Shown: piece after piece, positions 22,901 to 35,000 of the stretch | Layout: each line of letters starts with the position of its first letter | Numbering within the stretch: the stretch's first letter is position 1 | NCBI GenBank assembly: GCA_025642075.2 | Contig: JAODUO010000070.1 | Coordinates: 331,001-395,000, forward strand | DNA: 64,000 bases | Reading direction: 5' to 3' | Source: Ridgeia piscesae | Lineage: Eukaryota; Annelida; Polychaeta; Sabellida; Siboglinidae | Made by a program: the position numbers and the translations under genes | The notes under the pieces: generated by a model | What the model was told of the DNA's origin: nothing | Databases searched by the model: none | Seen by the model: the letters and a program-made list of their open reading frames with translations, nothing else

Positions 22901-25900
22901 ACCTGTATACAGTCTCCCCACATCACCCCACCCAGGTACACCTGTATACAGTCTCCCCAAATCACTCCACCCAGGCATACCTGTATACAGTCTCCCCACA
23001 TCACCCCACCCAGGTACACCTGTATACAGTCTCCCCACATCACCCCACCCAGATACACCTGTATACAGTCTCCCCACATCACCCCACCCAGGTACACCTG
23101 TATACAGTCTCCCCACATCACCCCACCCAGATACACCTGTATACAGTCTCCCCACATCACCCACCCAAGTACACCTGTATACAGTCTCCCCACATCACCC
23201 CACCCAGATACACCTGTATACAGTCTCCCCACATCACCCCACCCAGATACACCTGTATACAGTCTCCCCACATCACCCCACCCAGGTACACCTGTATACA
23301 GTCTCCCACATCACCCCACCCAGATACACCTGTATACAGTCTCCCCACATCACCCCACCCAGGTACACCTGTATACAGTCTCCCCACATCACCCCACCCA
23401 GGTACACCTGTATACAGTCTCCCCACATCACCCCACCCAGATACACCTGTATACAGTCTCCCCACATCACCCCACCCAGGTACACCTGTATACAGTCTCC
23501 CACATCACCCCACCCAGATACACTTGTATACAGTTTCCCCACATCACCCCACCCAGATACACCTGTATACAGTCTCCCCACATCACCCACCCAGATACAC
23601 CTGTATACAGTCTCCCCACATCACCCACCCAGGTACACCTGTATACAGTCTCCCCACATCACCTTACCCAGGTACACCTGTATACAGTCTCCTCACATCA
23701 CCCCACCCAGGTACACCTGTATACAGTCTCCCCACATCACCCCACCCAGGTACACCTGTATACAGTCTCCCCACATCACCCCACCCAGATACACCTGTAT
23801 ACAGTCTCCCCACATCACCCACCCAGGTACACCTGTATACAGTCTCCCCACATCACCTTACCCAGGTACACCTGTATACAGTCTCCTCACATCACCCCAC
23901 CCAGGTACACCTGTATACAGTCTCCCCACATCACCCCACCCAGGTACACCTGTATACAGTCTCCCCACATCACCCCACCCAGGTACACCTGTATACAGTC
24001 TCCCACATCACCCCACCCAGGTACACCTGTATACAGTCTCCCACATCACCCCACCCAGGTACACCTGTATACAGTCTCCCCACATCACCCTACCCAGGTA
24101 CACCTGTATACAGTCTCCCACATCACCCCACCCAGGTACACCTGTATACAGTCTCCCCACATCACCCCACCCAGGTACACCTGTATACAGTCTCCCCACA
24201 TCACTCCACCCAGGTACACCTGTATACAGTCTCCCCACATCACTCCACCCAGGTACACCTGTATACAGTCTCCCCACATCACCCCACCCAGGTACACCTG
24301 TATACAGTCTCCCCACATCACCCCACCCAGATACACCTGTATACAGTCTCCCCACATCACCCCACCCAGGTACACCTGTATACAGTCTCCCCACATCACC
24401 CCACCCAGATACACCTGTATACAGTCTCCCCACATCACCCCACCCAGTACACCTGTATACAGTCTCCCCACATCACCCCACCCAGATACACCTGTATACA
24501 GTCTCCCCACATCACCCCACCCAGGTACACCTGTATACAGTCTCCCCACATCACCCCACCCAGGTACACCTGTATACAGTCTCCCACATCACCCCACCCA
24601 GATACACCTGTATACAGTCTCCCCACATCACCCCACCCAGGTACACCTGTATACAGTCTCCCCACATCACCCCACCCAGATACACCTGTATACAGTCTCC
24701 CCACATCACCCCACCCAGGTACACCTGTATACAGTCTCCCACATCACCCCACCCAGATACACCTGTATACAGTCTCCCACATCACCCCACCCAGATACAC
24801 CTGTATACAGTCTCCCCACATCACCCCACCCAGATACACCTGTATACAGTCTCCCCACATCACCCACCCAGATACACCTGTATACAGTCTCCCCACATCA
24901 CCCACCCAGGTACACCTGTATACAGTCTCCCCACATCACCTTACCCAGGTACACCTGTATACAGTCTCCCCACATCACCCCACCCAGGTACACCTGTATA
25001 CAGTCTCCCCACATCACCCCACCCAGGTACACCTGTATACAGTCTCCCCACATCACCCCACCCAGATACACCTGTATACAGTCTCCCCTCACATCACCCC
25101 ACCCAGGTACACCTGTATACAGTCTCCCCACATCACCCACCCAGGTACACCTGTATACAGTCTCCCCACATCACCCCACCCAGGTACACCTGTATACAGT
25201 CTCCCCACATCACCCACCCAGATACACCTGTATACAGTCTCCCCACATCACCCCACCCAGGTACACCTGTATACAGTCTCCCCACATCACCCCACCCAGG
25301 TACACCTGTATACAGTCTCCCCACATCACCCCACCCAGGTACACCTGTATACAGTCTCCCCACATCACCCCACCCAGGTACACCTGTATACAGTCTCCCC
25401 ACATCACCCCACCCAGGTACACCTGTATACAGTCTCCCACATCACCCCACCCAGGTACACCTGTATACAGTCTCCCCACATCACCCCACCCAGGTACACC
25501 TGTATACAGTCTCCCCACATCACCCTACCCAGGTACACCTGTATACAAAACTCTAATGTGTTTTTACCATATGTTACTGGATAGGTGAAAACTTAAATAT
25601 TTGCTTCTCTCACCTCTTCCTATGTCCATTCACTTCCTTAGGTAAAACATAACTTAGCTACTTAGTAAACCAGACATACTTTTTCCTGACAAAGAACTAT
25701 AAAACCAGTGGTAAGCTCCACGCTCCAGTCAGGAAGTACCACTGCCAATGAGTTTATAAGCAGAGTATGCTGATAGCAACAGCTGTTGGTTTGTGGCTCT
25801 TAAGTGGGTAAATGCTACATGCTCATTCACAGAAATGTTTGTTATTTCCAGACAGCATCCGTCCACTGTTTCGATGCCAAATGACACTTTGACTGTCATT

Positions 25901-26008
25901 GCAACGTCATCAATAGTGCCACCAGGGGGCACTGAAAACACATACGAGACTCTGGGTTCATACGAGAGTGTGGAGCCTGTGTATGCTGTGCCAATAGGGG
26001 ACGATTGA
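16879..26008 (+). CDS. Gene 3: damaged, mosaic CUB-like receptor
   Basis: Exons 16879-16912 or 16879-16940 (signal), 17470-17820 (CUB-like), 18158-18412 (stalk), 20652-20742 (TM) and 25852-26008 (tail). Signal, CUB, stalk and TM exons are closely related to gene 4; the CUB exon differs by about four bases by eye. The tail exon is related to gene 2. Lesions: an extra A in the signal exon makes its conserved donor out of phase, though a possible donor at CAG|GTGGCT would restore it (then 295 aa). The tail has lost a net 17 bp, so it stops at TGA right after IGDD and lacks the hemITAM-like tyrosine kept in gene 2. YETL, YESV and YAVP remain. It may be a functional variant, a recent pseudogene or partly misassembled. 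Introns hold the 86-bp and 38-bp arrays. Confidence 0.55.
17077..17165. repeat. (GGGA)n-like purine tract
   Basis: An imperfect G/A-only stretch in intron 1 of gene 3. At the corresponding place gene 4 carries a longer unrelated insertion. Confidence 0.85.
17470..17820 (+). CDS. Gene 3 exon 2: CUB-like domain
   Basis: Acceptor atcttgtag, phase 1-1, 351 nt. Contains CVC, FQCDTDNCPW, CCG and PSSG, like gene 2. The donor in frame is GAG|GTTTGT. A perfect GTAAGT four bases downstream would shift the frame. Confidence 0.8.
18158..18412 (+). CDS. Gene 3 exon 3: linker and Thr-rich stalk
   Basis: Acceptor gtttcag, donor G|GTAACT, phase 1-1. Starts with the Cys linker SQCG, then Thr runs and Lys/Pro/Thr/Ser sequence typical of a mucin-like stalk. 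Confidence 0.75.
18453..18530. repeat. (TA)n microsatellite
   Basis: Interrupted TA repeat in the stalk-TM intron of gene 3. Confidence 0.95.
18602..20158. repeat. 86-bp minisatellite in gene 3 intron
   Basis: About 18 copies of an 86-bp unit, including the segments gtgcaatggagacatttgaa and cccagtgaacactggacatc. The first copies are degenerate and a few are shortened by about 12 bp. The same sequence occurs once in the equivalent gene 4 intron (34226-34312), so the expansion is specific to gene 3. Confidence 0.96.
20652..20742 (+). CDS. Gene 3 exon 4: transmembrane helix
   Basis: Acceptor tttgtag, donor AA|GTAAGT, phase 1 to 2. Encodes an Ala/Gly/Leu/Ile/Val helix containing four consecutive ATC codons and ending LRRRKK. 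It differs from the gene 4 exon by one base (Arg to Lys). Confidence 0.85.
20799..25547. repeat. 4.7-kb 38-bp minisatellite in gene 3 intron 4
   Basis: About 125 copies of a 38-bp unit made of gtacacctgtatacagtc and tccccacatcaccccaccca, with 37-bp variants and a G/A polymorphism before the tacacc core. Units drift through all three frames, so one strand is open for 1613 codons; this is not a gene. Each unit has a pyrimidine tract, CAG and GTA, resembling joined 3' and 5' splice signals. Confidence 0.97.
25852..26008 (+). CDS. Gene 3 exon 5: truncated, gene 2-like tail
   Basis: Acceptor gttatttccag, phase 2. 51 residues with YETL, YESV and YAVP, then TGA. Alignment to gene 2 shows loss of the segment between YETL and YESV and a net 17-bp loss before the tri-acidic tyrosine motif. 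Confidence 0.75.
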
Positions 26009-26069
26009 TGATGTTAAACAGGAAAACAGATCCAACTCCATGACTGCTCCTGACGATGTGTTACAGACA

Positions 26070-27920
26070 GACAACAGCAGAGTGTAATGGTGCAGTCATA
26101 TTGCAGACACCAATGAGTGTAATGGTGCAATCATATTACACACACCAGCAGAGTGTAATGGGGCAGTCATATTGCAGACACCAGCAGAGTGTAATGGTGC
26201 AATCATATTACACACACCAGCATAGTGTAATGGTGCAGTCATATTACAGACACCAGCAGAGTGTAATGGTGCAGTCATATTACACACACCAGCATAGTGT
26301 AATGGTGCAGTCATATTACAGACACCAGCAGAGTGTAATGGTGCAATCATATTACACACACCAGCATAGTGTAATGGTGCAGTCATATTACAGACACCAG
26401 CAGAGTGTAATGGTGCAGTCATATTACACACACCAGCATAGTGTAATGGTGCAGTCATATTACACACACCAGCAGAGTGTAATGGTGCAATCATATTACA
26501 CACACCAGCATAGTGTAATGGTGCAGTCATATTACAGACACCAGCAGAGTGTAATGGTGCAATCATATTACACACACCAGCATAGTGTAATGGTGCAGTC
26601 ATATTACAGACACCAGCAGAGTGTAATGGTGCAATCATATTACACACACCAGCATAGTGTAATGGTGCAGTCATATTACAGACACCAGCAGAGTGTAATG
26701 GTGCAATCATATTACACACACCAGCATAGTGTAATGGTGCAGTCATATTGCAGACACCAGCAGAGTGTAATGGTGCAATCATATTACACACACCAGCATA
26801 GTGTAATGGTGCAGTCATATTACAGACACCAGCAGAGTGTAATGGTGCAATCATATTACACACACCAGCATAGTGTAATGGTGCAGTCATATTACAGACA
26901 CCAGCAGAGTGTAATGGTGCAGTCATATTACAGACACAAGCAGAGTGTAATGGTGCAGTCATATTACAGACACCAACAAGTGTAATGGTGCAATCATATT
27001 ACACACACCAGCAGAGTGTAATGGTGCAGTCATATTACAGACACCAGCTGAGTGTAATGGTGCAGTCATATTACAGACACCAGCAGAGTGTAATGGTGCA
27101 GTCGTATTACAGACACAAGCAGAGTGTAATGGTGCAATCATATTACACACACCAGCATAGTGTAATGGTGCAGTCATATTACAGACACCAGCAGAGTGTA
27201 ATGGTGCAGTCATATTACAGACACAAGCAGAGTGTAATGGTGCAGTCATATTACAGACACAAGCAGAGTGTAATGGTGCAATCATATTACACACACCAGC
27301 ATAGTGTAATGGTGCAGTCATATTACAGACACCAGCAGAGTGTAATGGTGCAGTCATATTACAGACACAAGCAGAGTGTAATGGTGCAATCATATTACAC
27401 ACACCAGCATAGTGTAATGGTGCAGTCATATTACAGACACCAGCAGAGTGTAATGGTGCAGTCATATTACAGACACAAGCAGAGTGTAATGGTGCAGTCA
27501 TATTACAGACACCAGCAAAGTGGCAGTTATGATACATATGCCAACAATGTAACACGACAGTCATGTTACAAGCACCAACAGAGTGTAATGGGCAGTTATG
27601 TTATATATGCCAACAGTATAACATGGCAGTTGTGTTACATACATCAACAGAGTGTAACAGTGCAGTCATGTTACAGACATCAACAGAGTGTAACAGTGCA
27701 GTCATGTTACAGACATCAACAGAGTGTAACATGCAGTCATTTTAGAGACACCAATAGAGTGTAACAGTGCAGTCATGTTACAGACATCAACATAGTGTAG
27801 CAGTGCAGTCATATTACAGATAGCTACAGAATACATTGGTCCAGTGATACTATAGACATCATCAAAGTGTAACAGTGTAGGTACATTACAGACAGACATC
27901 AGCAAGCAGAGTGTAAAGGG
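26070..27920. repeat. 36-bp array with 72-bp higher-order unit, 3' of gene 3
   Basis: About 40 good copies to about 27530, then degenerate ones. Units are homologous to the gene 2 array (agtgtaatggtgcagtcat core) but with gtaatggtg in place of gtaacgggg. Two variants alternate (caatcat with acacacc; cagtcat with agacacc), making a 72-bp dimer over most of the array. The 3' edge (about 27640-27800) keeps units closer to the gene 2 type. Confidence 0.95.
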
Positions 27921-28204
27921 ACAGTCATGTTACAAACATCAACAGGGCATATCATGGCAATTGTTACTAACACCAACAAGATGTAAAATGATGCTTTGAT
28001 GACGACACACAGTAGCCATAGTATGTGGCAATACTATTTGCTCTAGGAGATGCCATGTCAAAGTAATAACATAATTCACATATTTAACCATCATCAATTC
28101 TGTTGGCAACGTCTGACAGATCTCACGCATAATTCTAATTTTGATGTAAGCAAACCGCGACATATTGGATACATCAATTGAGGTAACTTTCATACAGTTT
28201 GCAT

Positions 28205-28210
28205 AATAAA
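28205..28210 (+). terminator. First AATAAA after gene 3
   Basis: The first such hexamer downstream of the gene 3 stop. If used, the 36/72-bp array is 3' UTR, as in gene 2. Confidence 0.3.
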
Positions 28211-30501
28211 TTTATGAATGAGGGCTGTTTGAAAATATCAATTGATTCAGAGTTCATAGATTACAGTATTCTATGCAAACGCTTTTGGATGGAGCAAATT
28301 GCATACGATATGCACAATTTGCAGTGTTAAGAAATGGACTACAACAATTTTGTGCAAAAAACTCTGTGCACAGGAATCTTGGTGATTTTGTGCACGCAAT
28401 CTGATGACTCAGAGAATGCATGTCATAAATTTACATAAAGCCAAAAGAAAAGGTTACAGTAATTGAATTTGTTATCGTCCCAGAAAAGGAGAATTTGCAA
28501 CAGTTTGTATCGGAACCATCAGTGGTTTTTCCCTTCCTGCTCTTGTTACAGAACGTGTGGCTTACTGAATACTTTAAAGGACCTGTGGTTTCATCTACCG
28601 GCTACACACAGGGGCTTACAGTTGCAACAGTGAGTCACAGACTGTTGCAATGCGGAAGAGTTATGTGCACCACTCAGGGACAAAGAACTCCATTGCAGCC
28701 TTGAGGCATCTGTGGTTTCAGTAAGTCTGTAACTGTATGCACCAAGTCACCACGTCCACAATGCCTGGCTGTATCTCTTTTGTGTGTCGTTGTAAATAAC
28801 GCACTTAAAGACCACATAAAAAGTTTAAAACCAATAAAAATGTCACCTTGGGTTGTAACATATCTATGTGGCTGTACATTAAAAATTCGGACTGTTTTTT
28901 AATGAAAGTATATTTACTTATTTAATCATATTTTGTCAAAACACCAGTTGCTAGGTCTGACCAATGTAATAATAAATGTATTATATGTATGTTTTAAATA
29001 GTTCTACATAATGTAGGTGGCATATTAATTGGCATGACATGTTGACTGATATGTGTCTGTCTTAATGTAAAATAAATGTATATGCTATATAGTATAAAAT
29101 GCAGTATTTAATAGTTACACATATATTTACAATATAATTTATACATTAATTTAACATATTTAAAAAGTTAAAAAACAAATAAGGTTTATGTTAAATAATT
29201 AAAATAACCTGACTAAATTTTATTAAGTAAATACAATGAATAAAAATATTAAATAAATTTTCGGGCCATTTAAAGTAGATCTTGGGGGCCTTCAAGACGG
29301 AATAAGAACTTTGAGTGTGGTTAATTTTACAGCAGTTCAGAGCACTGATCAGAATAAACCAGTTTTCAACATGGAAACAGGGGTTGAACTCAGAATGTAA
29401 CTTTGAAGGTTTGATCTTCATTTTTTTTTTATAGTAAAAAAAGTCTTGATAGATAATGTTCCTAGTTTTTTAAATGTATGGTTCATTCAGGTGGTTCATC
29501 AGTGTTACAATAATATCGACAGTATGCTGTCTGGTATGATTTACCAAACAAGGTATGCAGTTTTTTATTGTTTATAAAACGCATTATTTAAGCAAAAATA
29601 TTTATTTCAGATGACATGCTGGATATGGCAAAGAAATATAGATTGTCTATAGGAAACCTGCCAGTTATGGACATATTGGGTACAGCATTTTGAGGTATAT
29701 GTAAAATAGTCAAGTTTTAAAATCCTTACAACAAATGATCAGTAAGGGCCAAATATCTACAACCCCATCATAATCATATCCAAGATCTCAACACATCTTC
29801 AATATGGTGCACATACACAGGATGTATACTGGCAGATATCTTTGTTACTTATTTCTATGTATAAATTATATGGTGTCACAAACACTAAAATGAATCCATC
29901 TTGATGTCCCATACAGAAATGTCCACCTCAAAAAACCCTCCACTTTAGCATACACAGCAAAACCAGTCAAGTGTGAAAATGACGATCACCAATCTTTTCA
30001 TCGGCGCGCACACTTTCAGCAGTGCATGTATACATGACTGATGACAAACTAAGACGACTCGCAGGCCGCCATTTTCCTAATTATAGAAACACTGCAATGC
30101 TAGTTCATGCTGTGTTCAGCCATGCATGACCGGCTGTTGCTGCAGTGTGCGGCCACGCATGACGGGTACACAAAGACTGTGGCCTGCAGCAGGTACGCTG
30201 GCAGGCATGCACAGACCACTGCCAACAGTGCAGTCTTTATACTGTAGCTGCCACTACCTGCATGTTCTGTCCGGAGATTATAAGCTGTTGGGGAGCAGAT
30301 GGAATGATATATATGACCTGATGACCTGCCGGGAATATCAGTTGTACAATCAGCACCTGGACAACCACGCTGACTCGGAACCAGCTGCAGAGTGGGACTG
30401 CTTAACGTTTCAATCTTTACTTGGATACAACATAACTGACATCAGCTGCTATAAGGAAAATTATGGGAAATTAGTCGAGGACAGAAGGTCATTTACAGAC
30501 G
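28211..30501. other. Region upstream of gene 4, no supported exon
   Basis: AT-rich sequence. The segments at 28500-28640 and 30330-30500 are related to the gene 3 5' flank. A 146-codon frame at 30126-30566 overlaps the gene 4 signal exon in another frame and lacks any recognised domain. Confidence 0.5.
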
Positions 30502-30562
30502 ATGGCTGTGTTACTGGTGATGTTTCTCTGTGCGGTGACTGCAGCAGGCACAGGTGGAGATG
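30502..30562 (+). CDS. Gene 4 exon 1: signal peptide
   Basis: Encodes 20 residues with hydrophobic core VLLVMFLCAV and small residues (TAAGTGG) before a GTAAGT donor in phase 1. Lacks the extra base of gene 3. Confidence 0.82.
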
Positions 30563-31923
30563 GTAAGTCGGCCATACCCCACGCTGGGTGTGGTGCTTTA
30601 TGGGGATATTAGGTCACACACTCGGTCACAGGCAGTTAAACACATGACACTTGATAGCAGAAGACACGATCGTAGAGGCTTTTGACAGTTTTGTAAAAAG
30701 GGTGACAAAAACAGGAAAATACATATGTCAATGTAGTAATAGGATTTGTAAAAAATCTGTTTGATGTACAGCTGCAATAGATAATGTGATTTCAATTTGG
30801 CAAAACATTTAATTTTGTTGGCATACATAATGGTTGTCATAAATTTATCAAGCTTATCCAATACTTCTGAACAAGGAAACTCATCACAACTTCATAAATA
30901 ATGTGCCATTTTCTTGACTTTCTACCAGAACATACTCTCTCTTTATGTTGTTATAATAATATTCTGTTTACTACCCGGCATGTTTTTATTTTCATAAAAA
31001 CAATCTGCTAGTACCCTGAATGACCTTATGTCAGCCATCTTTGTGGCCTTTTATGTACTTTTATGTACCAGAACTAGGACAGAAATTGGCATTTTGATGA
31101 GGTTATTTCCACACAATGTTACAGTAATAAGAACATTTGACCACATGTGGCTGTGCCTGAATGAACTACTGGCTGTGTCATTACTAAACATCTATTTGCC
31201 CATGTCATTGTGTGCCACTCTTTTGTAAATATTCAAATGAAACCAGAAGACCCATATATGAACTGTTGCAATACAGAGTATGACTCAGGTTTACTGCAAC
31301 ACTGGCTCAGTTTACGGACATTGTAATTGCCCAGCCCCTTTGACCATGTTCTTGTCTGCATTAGTCAGCAAACATGGCACTTGGAAGCTCTCTAATTGCT
31401 GTCTCTCTAATTGCTACCTACCTAATTAACAGCTGCAGACTAGTCAAACCAATATTCTGTCTGACTCTGTACACTGACAAAAAGTATTTAAACACCAGCT
31501 TAATTAACATAACAATATGTTGAAATATGGAGGAAAAATGTAATGAGAAATGTCACAACTAAACTAAAATATTATAATCAACAGAAAACTATACAACAGC
31601 GTATAAAAGCTTTGCATTTATTAAAATAAATAATTTAAATAAATGTATGAAGTTAAATTAAACTTCTAAAAACATGTATGTAAATGAATACGATATGTTA
31701 TATTCTAGAATGTGAACTTAAAAATATTAGTTTACTGTGTAATTGAAGAACAGTTTCCATTTTTAATGTGATGTTTTAAATGGACAATAAAGTCTTTTGA
31801 ATCTTTTGAATCTTGAATGGCAGGTGACAGTATATTAGTGTATTAACACATATTTTCTTAAATCTTATTGGTTTTCATTAACATAACTTAATTTATTGTC
31901 ATGTGATAACATGAGAACAAATA

Positions 31924-32001
<78 letters not shown>

Positions 32002-35000
32002 TGTTTTATAGATGACTATGTAGTGTGCACACACTTTTGAATTGAGATATACTTTGGAGACCAATATAAAATAAAGTTCATTATTATTATTATTATTATG
32101 AAAATCATGCTGAAATGCACAGCTATTGAAGAACACAGAAAAGGCTGGAGTTTGTATATCCACGTGTAGAGTCAGGTGGAACAAGATTGTTTATTGAAAT
32201 ACATCAATGTAAACCAGTGATAACATTTAAATTAATTATTAATAACTATGTTGTCTAAGTTTCCTAATGGTTCTGTTTGTTTATCTTGTAGAGGTCTTCA
32301 CACTTGCGGAAATGTGCAGTACAAATTCAACGACCAGCAATCTTCTGGCTCTCGTGTCCTCTAGCACAGAAGCTCAACAACACTCCAAGTGTGTCTGCTC
32401 CATGCAGAACACATCAGACAAATACGTCTCTATTACCTTGAAACAGTTTCAATGTGACACAGACAATTGTCCGTGGAAGCTCAAGTTCTATGAGAAGGGA
32501 TGCATAAGACTAGAATTCTGCTGTGGGAAAGTACCAAAAGACTACTCGTATAAACTTCCGAGCAGTGGACACTTTCTGGTTGCCTTTGAGGCCCAACCTG
32601 GAAGTTCCACCTACAGCTCTGTCAGGATTAACATGATTGGAGGTTTGTAAGTCAGTCATCATGTCTGTAATTGTTAATTCAAACATTTTACTTTCTTAGT
32701 ATGCATGTTATGCAATCAGACTGAATTGTTGTAAAAAAATGGTATATCCCTACAAGAAAAAGTAAACTGACTATGATAGATTTTAACATAATAACAATCT
32801 GACTTTCTTTGTCGAAAATACTTTGTGGAACCAACTAATTATGCATTTGTTTTTCCTGTCTTGTTCTGAATGTGAAAGTTTACTTTGATGAGTTCTGAAA
32901 AGTTTTCCAACTTGCATAACATACTTTTCTTAAATCTGAAGCTTTCAGAAAACAACTATTGTTTTATGTGACATATTACTGTTATAAATGTATAACACAT
33001 GTTTCAGGAATGGAAAGTCAGTGTGGAATAGCAGATATGACAACACGACCTAACGCTTACTGTACAACTACTACAACAACAACCACAACAACTACTACTA
33101 CGACTACAACAACTACAGCGCCACCAAAAACCACAACAAAACCCACAACCAAACCCACCACGACTATAACAACATCGACAACAACCACTGAGGATACTAC
33201 ATCAAGTGTCAGTCACAATAACTCAACCAAGTCAGTGGGTGCCACCGGAGATAACAAGACTACGACTAAGATCAACCTGGGTGAGTATTTGATTAAACAG
33301 TAATCCCATTAAACAGTAATCCCATTACACCACATTTAGCTAAAACATAATAATATAATAACTTAATACACTAACATGAAAAAAGTTGCATATGTGTACA
33401 TTGCAACTAAGGGTTACTCTAAAACCTCACAAAAAGGTAAAAAAAATTGTTTTATGTTGTTTCAACCCAAATAAGTGGTGTGGCACTTCACTCCTGGACA
33501 TTTCAACAATACAATCCAAATTGGCTGTATGGTGTATGCATTAATCTGCCTGGACATATTTTTCACTCACTTGTTGGCGAATTATATTTTGACATAATAT
33601 GTTGGGGTGATCTAACTGTCCATATGTAATACTGTATTTTTGATTTTGTGACCTGATATGACTGGCCATTAGAGAGCTAGCATACCTTTGTATACACAAC
33701 ACTTCTCTCTAATGAATACAACACAATATAACTTCCACATAAGAACATAATACAGTATTATAGGCAATGGAAAATGGTGAATGGGGGGGGGGCTGATGCT
33801 CACCAAAACCATCCAACTGCATCCCATTGAAGTTCACCAAAACAATGCAACCCTTTGAAGCTTACAACAAACCTCTAATACCTTCAAGGGGCTAATAGCA
33901 CCCTCATCATTTTACACAATTTAATAAGATTGCCACCTAGAGAATCAACTCTAGATAGCAGGTGGACAAGGAAGCCCTTTGGCTTATCGAGAGTCCAACC
34001 TATATATCTAAATGTACCCACCTTTCTGAGGTATTATCAAGATATTGGTGGAGGTAAACATATATACAACCCCTTTCCAAAGTATGGAGGGACTCAATGC
34101 CTACATACATTAACATTGTAGTACACGGCTAATAATAATAATAGCGGATACTGTAACGCACCTAACTAGACTTTGGTTCACTATTACTCACTAGGTGTCG
34201 CAACCAGTCATCCTAGTCTACTACTTGAAATCTTCTTCAGTGGTCACTGGACATCTCTGTCCATAACAAAACCTGTATATACAATGAACACATCTGAAAG
34301 TGCAAAATGACTACCTCGTAGTTGGCAATGTCCACTAGCTGTCTTTAATTTGGTTAAACAGGTTATTGTGCTGTTCTGATGATATCGGCTATAAACAGGT
34401 TTTACTCTATTTCACATACCTCTCTGGAGCACACTGTACTTACAAAAGATATGTTATTTTTTAACCAGATGTCTTGATAACTAAAATTCATGCAACCCAC
34501 CTATGGAAATGGACAGGCCAAGCCACTGTGACGTGAATACATATATTTAACATGGAAACAACTAAATTTGACTTTAATTCCACAGATTGCATGAACCCTG
34601 AATAGAATTGATTAAATGTCTGAATACAAACATTGACATACATAGTAGTGGTAATTATTTGCACAAAACAAAAAGTACAAATCACAACACAGACGCTCAA
34701 TTTCATTATGCAAACCTAAACAATGGCATACGATTAATAAAAGAATTATCTCAGCTTTGGTGCTGACTAATTGTTCAAAGACCAAACCTTAAAATATATT
34801 ATGCATGAAAAACTACTGACTGTTGTTATGTTAGGGGAAAAATTTACTGATAACATATATATATATACATAAAAACATATTATTTGCAAATAATATAATT
34901 AGTGCCATTATTCTAACAAGTTTCATTATCGCCATTATTCACTTTGTTCGTAGTACTGATCCTGGCAGCCGGCATGGGGGCGCTACTAGTCATCATCATC

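Noticed and set aside
20747..25588. A 1613-codon open frame on the + strand, and similar long frames in the other frames
   Set aside because: It is the 38-bp array read through drifting frames. It starts in the intron after the gene 3 TM exon, has no acceptor, no non-repeat sequence, and equally open frames on the same and opposite strands.
5058..27920. CRISPR array
   Set aside because: The direct repeats are contiguous without unique spacers, units vary, and the surroundings are intron-containing animal genes.
30126..30566. 146-codon frame upstream of and overlapping the gene 4 signal exon
   Set aside because: It runs in a different frame from the signal peptide, has no domain or leader, and the paralogous gene 3 region does not keep it open.
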